A stretch of DNA of 5,219 nt from Pseudomonadota bacterium (GTDB lineage: Bacteria; Pseudomonadota; Alphaproteobacteria; Ferrovibrionales; Ferrovibrionaceae), in NCBI GenBank assembly GCA_023433835.1, contig JAEYTW010000651.1:1-5219 (forward strand), read 5' to 3'. The position numbers and the translations under genes were made by a program. This document shows positions 1-5,219 of this stretch, one piece after another; within the stretch, counting starts at the first letter, position 1, and each line of letters opens with the position of its first letter. The notes under the pieces are model-generated. The model saw nothing but the letters and a program-made list of their open reading frames with translations, was not told the origin of the DNA and did no database searches.

Positions 1-1272
1 GACGATACGCCCGGCGTGACGCGCGACCGCCGGATCCATGAGGGGCGGCTCTGGGACCTGCGCTTCGACGTCATCGATACCGCCGGCCTCGAGGAGGCCG
101 ACGAGGGCACGATGGAACGCCGGATGCGCCAGCAGACCGAGACGGCGGTAATTGATGCCGATGTCGCCCTGTTCATGGTCGACGCCCGCGCCGGGCTGAC
201 GCCGATGGACCGTCATTTCGCCGACTGGCTGCGCCGCCAGGACAAGCCCGTGCTGCTCATCGCCAACAAGACCGAGGGTCGCCAGGGCGAGATGGGCGCG
301 ATGGAGGCCTGGGAACTGGGTTTGGGCCAGCCGATCCTGATCTCGGCCGAGCATGGCGACGGCCTGAGCGATCTCTACGACGCCATCGTCGGGGCACTGC
401 CGCCCGAAGCCGTCGAGGATGACGAGGACGAGGCCGACGGTGCCGAGGGCGGGCCGATCCAGATCGCGATCGTCGGTCGCCCCAATGCCGGCAAGTCGAC
501 CCTGATCAACCACCTGATCGGGTCCGAGCGTCTGCTGACCGGGCCCGAGGCCGGGTTGACGCGGGATTCGATCGCGGTGCCCTGGGAATGGCAAGGCCGC
601 AAGTTCAAGCTGGTCGACACCGCCGGCATGCGGCGCAAGTCGCGGGTCGAAGGCAAGCTGGAGAAGCTGTCGGTCGCGGAATCGCTGCGCGCCATCCGGC
701 TGGCCCAGGTCGTGGTCCTGGTGCTGGACGGCAATCTCGGCATCGACAAGCAGGACCTGACCATCGCCGACCACGTGATCAACGAAGGCCGGGCGCTGGT
801 CATCGCCGTCAACAAGTGGGATGCGGTCGACGACCGCGCCATGGCGCTGCAGGCCATCGAAGACCGGCTGCAGATCTCGCTGCCCCAGGTCAAGGGCCTG
901 CCGGTGGTGACGCTCTCGGCGCTGACCGGCCGTCATACCGAACGGTTGCTGCCCGCCGTGATCCAGATCTACGAATCCTGGAACAAGCGCGTCTCGACCG
1001 GCGCGCTGAACCGCTGGCTCGAGGAAGTGACCGAGCGCCACCCGCCGCCGGCGGTCAACGGCCGCCGCCTGCGCCTGCGCTACGGCACCCAGATCAAGAG
1101 CCGCCCGCCGACCTTCGCCTTCTTCGTCACCCGGCCCGCCGAACTGCCGGATTCCTACGCCCGCTACCTCGCCAATTCGCTGCGCGAGGTCTTCGACATG
1201 CCGGGCACCGTGATCCGCGTCGTCCTGCGCAAGCAGAAGAACCCCTACGTCGACGACGACGACCAGAAGTAA
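1..1272 (+). CDS. der: Ribosome-assembly GTPase Der (EngA), 5' end outside window
   Basis: Der is an essential cytoplasmic GTPase with two tandem G domains and a C-terminal KH-like domain; it acts in late assembly of the 50S ribosomal subunit. The reading frame is open from base 1, giving 423 visible residues, and the first codons (DDTPGVTRD) are already inside G domain 1. The start codon and first P-loop, probably some 35-45 residues, therefore lie upstream, and the GTG at base 16 is not the start. Visible in G domain 1: PGVTRD (switch I), DTAGLEE (26-32), NKTEG (89-93, Glu in place of the usual Asp of NKxD) and SAEHGDG (115-121). An acidic linker follows (about 139-149). G domain 2 has GRPNAGKST (159-167), GLTRD (185-189), DTAGM (206-210), NKWD (271-274) and SALTG (306-310). 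The KH-like domain runs from about RHPPP (346) to KQKNPY, then a short acidic tail. All motifs are intact, with no frameshift. The NKTEG variant resembles alphaproteobacterial Der proteins as I remember them. The identification is very secure. Confidence 0.97.
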   Translation, partial: DDTPGVTRDRRIHEGRLWDLRFDVIDTAGLEEADEGTMERRMRQQTETAVIDADVALFMVDARAGLTPMDRHFADWLRRQDKPVLLIANKTEGRQGEMGAMEAWELGLGQPILISAEHGDGLSDLYDAIVGALPPEAVEDDEDEADGAEGGPIQIAIVGRPNAGKSTLINHLIGSERLLTGPEAGLTRDSIAVPWEWQGRKFKLVDTAGMRRKSRVEGKLEKLSVAESLRAIRLAQVVVLVLDGNLGIDKQDLTIADHVINEGRALVIAVNKWDAVDDRAMALQAIEDRLQISLPQVKGLPVVTLSALTGRHTERLLPAVIQIYESWNKRVSTGALNRWLEEVTERHPPPAVNGRRLRLRYGTQIKSRPPTFAFFVTRPAELPDSYARYLANSLREVFDMPGTVIRVVLRKQKNPYVDDDDQK

Positions 1273-1350
1273 GCGGCCGATCGTTAGCCGGGCCTGATCC
1301 ATATCGCCGCCAACCGAAGACCGAAGCGGTAGTTTTAAGTGCCGATCGTC

Positions 1351-1371
1351 GCCCCGGGCTTGACCCGGGGC
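1351..1371. repeat. REP-like intergenic palindrome
   Basis: GCCCCGGG (1351-1358) and CCCGGGGC (1364-1371) form a perfect 8-bp stem around the 5-base loop CTTGA. The core, CCCGGGCTTGACCCGGG, is of a kind I recognise as a dispersed intergenic palindrome in many alphaproteobacterial genomes (related forms read CCGGACTTGATCCGG). It lies about 80 bases after the der stop codon and is not followed by a T tract, so an intrinsic terminator is less likely than a repeat element, though the hairpin could stabilise the 3' end of a der transcript. Copy number in this genome cannot be seen from the window. Confidence 0.6.
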
Positions 1372-1460
1372 CCAGGGAAAGCGCCGTGTCGTTTGCGATG
1401 TTATCGCCCTGTGCCCCCGCTTTCGCGGTCGCGACGGTCGCTTGCTCCTGCCTGATCAGC

Positions 1461-1475
1461 AGCCCGGGTCGAGCC
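1461..1475. repeat. Inverted near-copy of the REP-like element
   Basis: CCCGGGTCGAGCC (1463-1475) is the reverse complement of GGCTTGACCCGGG (1357-1369) at 12 of 13 positions; the one difference would be a G-U wobble in RNA. The two arms are separated by 93 bases (1370-1462). This is the geometry of paired, oppositely oriented REP sequences (a REPIN or BIME-like unit). The second copy lacks the full palindrome: only CCCGGG is locally self-complementary. It could be a decayed copy, or a chance match favoured by the high GC content. Confidence 0.35.
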
Positions 1476-1512
1476 ACCGAACCGTCCATACCCGTGCATT
1501 CACTCTCGTAGC

Positions 1513-1541
1513 GGCGCGTCCGCGCGCCCGGAATTTTTCCG
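1513..1541 (+). terminator. Weak candidate terminator hairpins
   Basis: GGCGCG (1513-1518) pairs with CGCGCC (1523-1528) around a TCCG tetraloop, and a run of five T follows at 1534-1538. The T run starts 5 bases after the stem, which is farther than in a standard intrinsic terminator. The same T run is also the centre of a second small palindrome, CGGAA-TTT-TTCCG (1529-1541). It could end read-through from der before the hyuA promoter. Confidence is low because of the spacing and because short GC stems are frequent at this base composition. Confidence 0.25.
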
Positions 1542-1542
1542 C

Positions 1543-1570
1543 TTGCCCACGTCGTGATTTTTAGTACTAA
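1543..1570 (+). promoter_or_regulatory. Possible sigma-70-type promoter of hyuA-hyuB
   Basis: TTGCCC (1543-1548) is a fair -35 match, and TACTAA (1565-1570) is a poor -10 match (3 of 6) after a 16-base spacer. This would start transcription near 1577, about 35 bases before the hyuA start codon. The placement is plausible because the only AT-rich DNA in the gap is here and because the palindromes overlap the proposed -10 and start point, as expected for a repressed promoter. The -10 is weak, so the exact position is uncertain. Confidence 0.3.
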
Positions 1571-1579
1571 CTAGTTAGT
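1561..1579. promoter_or_regulatory. Overlapping palindromes, candidate repressor operator
   Basis: Two perfect palindromes overlap: TTAGTACTAA (1561-1570) and ACTAACTAGTTAGT (1566-1579), sharing the half-site ACTAA. Together they give three TTAGT-type half-sites, at 1561-1565 (+), 1566-1570 (-) and 1575-1579 (+), with the two direct copies 14 bases apart. The patch sits 32-50 bases upstream of the hyuA start in an otherwise GC-rich gap, and it includes CTAG, a tetranucleotide that is rare in most bacteria. The symmetry and location suit a dimeric helix-turn-helix repressor; TetR-family operators often have this form. The protein that binds it is not encoded in the window. Confidence 0.55.
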
Positions 1580-1596
1580 CAAATAAATCGCGACAT

Positions 1597-1602
1597 GGGA
1601 GA
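1597..1602 (+). promoter_or_regulatory. Ribosome binding site of hyuA
   Basis: GGGAGA lies 8 bases before the ATG at 1611. This favours that start over the in-frame ATG at 1620, which would sit 17 bases away. It also argues against the out-of-frame ATG at 1595, which overlaps the site itself and has no Shine-Dalgarno sequence of its own. Confidence 0.6.
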
Positions 1603-1610
1603 CGGGCACG

Positions 1611-3719
1611 ATGGGTTCGATGCAGACGGGTCTGGGCAGGGCGCGGATCGGCGTCGATATCGGCGGCACCTTCACCGACATCGTGCTGCGCGACGCCGAC
1701 GGTGCCGTGCATGTCGCCAAGGTTTCCTCGACCCCCGCCGACCCCGGCGCGGCGGTCGTCTCGGGCATTCGCGCGCTGCTCGCCGATCTCGGCATGGCGC
1801 CGGGGGAAGTCGGCGAAATCGTCCACGGCACCACGGTCGGCTCCAACACCATCCTGCAGAAGGTCGGCGCCCGCACCGGCGTGCTGACCACCCGCGGCTT
1901 CCGTGACGTGCTCGAGATCGGGCGCATCCGCACGCCGACCATGTTCGACCTGACCTGGGAAAAGCCCGAACCGCTGGCGGCCCGCCGCCACCGTCTGGAG
2001 GTCGACGAGCGCATGGCGGCCGACGGCTCGGTGGTGCGGCCCCTGTCGCGCGCCGACGTGCTGGCGGCGGGCGAGCGCTTCGCCGCCGAGGGCATCGAGG
2101 CCGTAGCGATCTGCTTCCTCAACAGCCATGCCAACCCGGGCCACGAGCAGGCGGCGCGCGACATCCTGCGCGAAGCCTTTCCGCAACTGCTGATCGCCGC
2201 CTCCTGCGACGTGCTGCCCGAGATCAAGGAATACGAGCGCACCTCGACGACGGTGGTGAACGCCTATCTGCTGCCGGCGATGCAGACCTATATCGACCGG
2301 CTGCGCGCCAACCTGAAGGCCGCGGCGGTCGAGGCGCCGCTGCAGGTGATGGCGTCGAACGGCGGCATGATGGGGGCGGCGCTGGCCGCCCGGAAGCCGG
2401 TGTTCGCGGTGGCGTCCGGCCCGGCCGGCGGGGTCACCGGCGCGGCGCGGCTGGGTGCCGCTTCGGCCGAGCGCGACCTGATCGTCTTCGACATGGGCGG
2501 CACCACGGCCAAGGCGTCGATCATCGACGGCGGCCAGCCCAGCCTGACCTCGGAATACGAATTCCGCGACGGCATCAGCGCGCCGTCGCGCTTCATCAAG
2601 GGCGGCGGCTACATGCTGAAGGTGCCGGCGATCGACATCGCCGAGGTCGGTGCCGGCGGCGGCTCGATCGCGGCGATCGACGCCGGCGGGCTGCTCGCCA
2701 TCGGGCCGCAATCGGCCGGCGCCGATCCGGGCCCGGCCTGCTACGGCCGCGGCAACGACCGGCCGACCGTCACCGATGCCAATGTCGTGCTGGGCTATCT
2801 CAATCCGGCAGGGCTCGCCGGCGGGTCGCTGAAGATCGATCCGGCCCTGTCGGCAGAGGCGATCCGCCGCCATGTCGCCGAGCCGCTGGGCCTGTCGGTG
2901 CACGATGCCGCCCACGGCATCCGCGAGGTCGCCAACGTCAACATGGCGCGCGCGATCCGCTCGGTCACCATCGAGCGCGGGCGCGACCCGCGCGAGCTGA
3001 CGATGATGGCCTTCGGCGGCGGCGGGCCGCTGCATGCCGCCGACGTCGCCCGGCTGCTCGGCGTGCGCCGGGTGATCGCGCCGGTGATGTCCGGGCTGTT
3101 CTCGGCCGTCGGCATGCTGGCCGCCGATGTCGAGCACAGCTTCGTGCGCGCGGTGCTGCGCCCGCTCGGAATCTGCGCGCCCGCCGATCTTGCCGGCGTC
3201 ATCGGCGGGCTGGTCGCCGAGGGCGATGCGGTGCTGGCCGCGGAAGGCTATGCGGCCGAGGCCCGCCGCTTCGACCTGGCCGCCGACCTGCGCTATCTCG
3301 GCCAGTCGTCGGAACTTTCCGTGCCGTTCACCGCGCAGGCGCCCGACGACGCCGACATCGCGGCGCTGGTCGACGGTTTCCGGGCCGAGTATCTCGCGAC
3401 CTTCGGCTACAGCAACGACGAGCCGCTCGAACTCGTCAATATCAGGCTGACCGCGCGCGGCCTGTCGGCCGATCGGCTCGACTTCACCGCCCTGCGCCTC
3501 GACGCCCGCGCCGTGGCCGGCGCGCATGGCGAGCGCGCGGTGTCCTTCGATCGTGCCGCCGGCCCGGTGCCGACGCGGCTGATGGCGCGCGGCGAGGTCG
3601 GGCCCGAGCGGCTGGCCGGCCCGCTGGTCATCGAATCCTACGACACCACCATCCTGGTGCCGCCCGGCGCCAGCGTCCATGCCGATGCCATCGGCAACCT
3701 GATCATCGACCTCGCCTGA
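1611..3719 (+). CDS. hyuA: Hydantoinase/oxoprolinase family protein, HyuA-type ATP-binding subunit
   Basis: This 702-residue protein belongs to the HyuA family (N-methylhydantoinase A, 5-oxoprolinase N-terminal half, acetone/acetophenone carboxylase beta-like subunits). These cytoplasmic ASKHA-fold proteins use ATP to activate a lactam, imide or ketone substrate for the partner subunit. Hydant_A_N-like region, about 12-190: the phosphate-1 loop DIGGTFTD (16-23), HGTTVGSN (72-79) and CFLNSHANP (168-176). Hydantoinase_A-like region, about 204-500: EIKEYERTSTTVVNAYL (204-220), SGPAGG (269-274), the phosphate-2 loop DMGGTTAK (294-301), EVGAGGGSIA (345-354), GADPGPACYGRG (370-381), TDAN (388-391) and FGGGGPLHA (468-476). 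The remainder, to 702, is the usual C-terminal domain. Length is normal and all nucleotide-binding motifs are intact. There is no signal peptide. The gene stops at TGA and is followed after 29 bases by its hyuB partner, so the two are very probably co-transcribed. The family is certain; the substrate is not. Hydantoins, 5-oxoproline-like lactams and ketones are all possible. The symbol is a family label and does not claim a tested activity. Confidence 0.93.
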   Translation: MGSMQTGLGRARIGVDIGGTFTDIVLRDADGAVHVAKVSSTPADPGAAVVSGIRALLADLGMAPGEVGEIVHGTTVGSNTILQKVGARTGVLTTRGFRDVLEIGRIRTPTMFDLTWEKPEPLAARRHRLEVDERMAADGSVVRPLSRADVLAAGERFAAEGIEAVAICFLNSHANPGHEQAARDILREAFPQLLIAASCDVLPEIKEYERTSTTVVNAYLLPAMQTYIDRLRANLKAAAVEAPLQVMASNGGMMGAALAARKPVFAVASGPAGGVTGAARLGAASAERDLIVFDMGGTTAKASIIDGGQPSLTSEYEFRDGISAPSRFIKGGGYMLKVPAIDIAEVGAGGGSIAAIDAGGLLAIGPQSAGADPGPACYGRGNDRPTVTDANVVLGYLNPAGLAGGSLKIDPALSAEAIRRHVAEPLGLSVHDAAHGIREVANVNMARAIRSVTIERGRDPRELTMMAFGGGGPLHAADVARLLGVRRVIAPVMSGLFSAVGMLAADVEHSFVRAVLRPLGICAPADLAGVIGGLVAEGDAVLAAEGYAAEARRFDLAADLRYLGQSSELSVPFTAQAPDDADIAALVDGFRAEYLATFGYSNDEPLELVNIRLTARGLSADRLDFTALRLDARAVAGAHGERAVSFDRAAGPVPTRLMARGEVGPERLAGPLVIESYDTTILVPPGASVHADAIGNLIIDLA

Positions 3720-3748
3720 CGCGACCCGGAAAGCAGGAGCCTCGCCCC

Positions 3749-5219
3749 ATGTTCGATCCGATTACCTTCGCCGTGGTCAAGAATGCGCTGGATTCCATCG
3801 TCGACGAGGTGGCCTACACCGTCGTGCGCACCGCGCGGTCGGAGATCGTCAAGGACGTGATGGATTATTCCGCCGCGCTGTGCGACGCGCAGGGCCGCAT
3901 GGTCGCCCAGGCCAAGACCATCGCGCTGCATCTCGGCGCGATTCCCGAGGCGATGGCGGCGGTCATGGCGCGCTACGGCGACGACCTGCATCCCGGCGAC
4001 GCCATCGTCGTCAACGATCCCTATCAGGGCGGCATGCACCTGCCCGACATCTTCCTGTTCCATCCGGTGTTCCACCAGGACCGGCTGCACGGCTTCTGCG
4101 TCGTCATCTGCCATCACACCGACGTCGGCGGCCGGGTGCCCGGCTCGAACGCCAGCGATTCGACCGAGATCTACCAGGAAGGCCTGCGCATTCCGGTGGT
4201 GAAACTCTACGATCGCGGCCGGGTCAACGACACGCTGGAACGCATCATCGCGCTGAACGTGCGCGTGCCCGACCGGGTGCTGGGCGACCTCAAGGCGCAG
4301 TACGCCGCCGCCCAGGTCGGTGCCCGCCAACTGGCCGGGCTGGTCGACCGCTACGGCCCGGACATGATGCAGCGCTACATGATCGAGGTGATCGACTATG
4401 CCGAGCGGCTGACGCGGGAGGAGATCCGCCGCTGGCCCAAGGGCACCTTCACCTTCACCGACCATATCGACGACGACGGCCTGTCGGACGCGCCGATCGC
4501 GATCAAGGTGGCGATCACGGTGCATGAGGATTCGGTGACGGTCGACTATGCCGGCTCGTCGCCGCAGGTGCGGGCGGCGATCAACTCGACCCGCTCCTAC
4601 ACCAATTCCTGCACCTATCTCAGCGTGCGCTGCGCGCTGAAGGGCGACGTGCCCAACAATGCCGGCGTGTTCCGCTGCGTCGAGGTGCTGGTGCCCGAGG
4701 GCTCGGTGCTCAATCCCTATTCGCCCGCGGCGGTCGCCGCCCGCGCCCTGACCGGCTATCGCGTGATGGATGCGATGTTCGGGGCACTGGCCCAGATCGT
4801 GCCCGATCGCATCCCGGCGGCGGGCGAGGGCGGCAATACCGTGGTCTGCCTGTCGGGCGCGCGACCCGACCGCCAGCCCTTCATCATCGTCGACATGGTC
4901 TGCGGCGCCTGGGGCGGCCGCCCCGACCGCGACGGGATCGAGGCGATCACCAACCCGTCGCAGAACCTGTCGAACTCGCCGGTCGAAACGCTCGAGGCCC
5001 AGCATCCCGTGCGGGTCGAGGAATATGCGCTGATCCCCGACAGCTGCGGGGCGGGGCGCTTCCGCGGCGGCCTCGGCATCCGGCGCAGCTATCGCGTGCT
5101 GTCGCCCGATGCCGCGCTGCAGCTGCGCGCCGACCGGGTCAAGTTCCCGCCCTATGGCCTCGACGGCGGCGAAGCGGCGCGTCCGACCCGCAACGCCGTG
5201 GCGCGCGCCGGTGCCGCCG
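3749..5219 (+). CDS. hyuB: Hydantoinase B/oxoprolinase family protein, HyuB-type catalytic subunit, 3' end outside window
   Basis: This is the partner of the upstream HyuA-type protein. HyuB-family subunits (N-methylhydantoinase B, C-terminal half of 5-oxoprolinase, acetone/acetophenone carboxylase alpha-like) carry the metal-dependent step. The ATG at 3749 has AGGAG at 3735-3739 with a 9-base spacer. The frame stays open to the window end, giving 490 residues; family members are usually about 520-590, so a modest C-terminal piece is missing. Visible motifs: the N-terminal MFDPITFAVVKNALDSI, VNDPYQGGMHLPD (88-100), HHTDVGG (122-128), EIYQEGLRIP (140-149), GDLKAQ (179-184), GEGGNT (359-364), the GGRPDRDG loop followed by NLSNSPVETLEAQHPVRVE, and DSCGAGRFRGGLG (431-443). 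H97, D100 and H122 (or H123) have the H-x2-D...H spacing I recall for the Mn ligands of the acetone carboxylase alpha subunit, so they are candidate metal ligands. Cys433 stands where Gly is usual (DSGGAG). There is no signal peptide. The substrate is not determinable. Confidence 0.93.
   Translation, partial: MFDPITFAVVKNALDSIVDEVAYTVVRTARSEIVKDVMDYSAALCDAQGRMVAQAKTIALHLGAIPEAMAAVMARYGDDLHPGDAIVVNDPYQGGMHLPDIFLFHPVFHQDRLHGFCVVICHHTDVGGRVPGSNASDSTEIYQEGLRIPVVKLYDRGRVNDTLERIIALNVRVPDRVLGDLKAQYAAAQVGARQLAGLVDRYGPDMMQRYMIEVIDYAERLTREEIRRWPKGTFTFTDHIDDDGLSDAPIAIKVAITVHEDSVTVDYAGSSPQVRAAINSTRSYTNSCTYLSVRCALKGDVPNNAGVFRCVEVLVPEGSVLNPYSPAAVAARALTGYRVMDAMFGALAQIVPDRIPAAGEGGNTVVCLSGARPDRQPFIIVDMVCGAWGGRPDRDGIEAITNPSQNLSNSPVETLEAQHPVRVEEYALIPDSCGAGRFRGGLGIRRSYRVLSPDAALQLRADRVKFPPYGLDGGEAARPTRNAVARAGAA

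Larger units (their letters stand above)
1273..1610. other. Intergenic region between der and hyuA, no convincing gene
   Basis: These 338 bases separate the housekeeping der gene from the hyuA-hyuB operon. I find no tRNA-like cloverleaf and no credible small gene: open frames crossing it lack a ribosome binding site or are tails of shadow frames. It holds a GC-rich palindrome with an inverted near-copy, a weak terminator-like structure, and an AT-rich palindromic patch directly upstream of hyuA; these are listed separately. The drop in GC around 1553-1590 is sharp compared with the coding sequence on both sides and marks the likely promoter/operator zone of the operon. Confidence 0.8.

Noticed and set aside
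1276..1349. Nine-base direct repeat GCCGATCGT at 1276-1284 and 1341-1349
   Set aside because: Short, and built around the common CGATCG palindrome; expected by chance in GC-rich DNA and not associated with any other element boundary.
1452..1459. CTGATCAG palindrome inside the intergenic region
   Set aside because: Only 8 bp with no loop and no second copy; not enough to call an operator.
588..1511. A + strand frame overlapping der and running into the intergenic gap, ending in a 37-residue tail from the ATG at 1398
   Set aside because: The part inside der is an Arg/Ala/Gly/Pro-rich frame shadow. The tail has a hydrophobic stretch with two Cys that superficially resembles a lipoprotein leader, but there is no ribosome binding site before 1398 and the peptide ends soon after.
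1595..1906. ATG at 1595 opening a 103-codon frame that overlaps the start of hyuA
   Set aside because: It has no Shine-Dalgarno sequence upstream, and its product is an Arg/His-rich frame shadow of hyuA.
1575..3680. A 701-codon open frame on the minus strand opposite almost all of hyuA
   Set aside because: It lies entirely antisense to a gene with complete, ordered family motifs. Its translation is a low-complexity Arg/Ala/Gly/His/Gln mix typical of the shadow strand in GC-rich DNA, with no recognisable domain.
3638..5005. A 455-codon open frame on the minus strand opposite hyuB
   Set aside because: Same reason: a His/Arg/Asp/Val-rich shadow of a clearly coding + strand frame, with no motif and no plausible start context.
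1..5219. CRISPR arrays, tRNA/rRNA genes, IS-element ends, phage or toxin-antitoxin genes
   Set aside because: I looked for repeat-spacer periodicity, cloverleaf segments, transposase motifs and small paired genes and saw none; almost all of the window is taken up by three ordinary protein genes.

Overview
The window is GC-rich (roughly two thirds or more G+C by eye) and carries three genes on the + strand, with both outer genes cut by the window edges. The first gene is the 3' part of der (engA), a housekeeping ribosome-assembly GTPase. Its NKTEG and SAEHGDG motifs in the first G domain, the NAGKS P-loop in the second, and an intergenic palindrome of a type common in alphaproteobacterial genomes all point to an alphaproteobacterium, possibly Rhodospirillales-like. 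This placement is an inference from family resemblance and was not tested by a search.

Layout: 1-1272 holds der without its first P-loop. 1273-1610 is a 338-base non-coding stretch. It contains a strong GC palindrome (1351-1371), a second, inverted near-copy of part of that palindrome about 90 bases downstream (1461-1475), a weak terminator-like pair of hairpins (1513-1541), and an AT-rich patch (about 1553-1590) with two overlapping perfect palindromes (1561-1570 and 1566-1579) just ahead of the next gene. 1611-3719 is a complete hyuA-type gene (ATP-dependent hydantoinase/oxoprolinase/acetone carboxylase beta-like subunit, 702 aa). After a 29-base gap with a clear ribosome binding site, 3749-5219 is the hyuB-type partner (490 residues visible, 3' end outside the window).

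The HyuA and HyuB proteins of this superfamily work as a pair. The ASKHA-fold HyuA subunit uses ATP to phosphorylate the substrate or an intermediate, and the HyuB subunit carries the metal-dependent chemistry. Known members hydrolyse N-methylhydantoin or 5-oxoproline, or carboxylate acetone or acetophenone. The substrate here cannot be read from the sequence. No regulator, transporter or third enzyme is visible, but the palindromes before hyuA look like an operator, so the operon is probably inducible through a repressor encoded elsewhere. I see no strong evidence for an undescribed system. The most checkable leads are the operator and the REP-like inverted pair.
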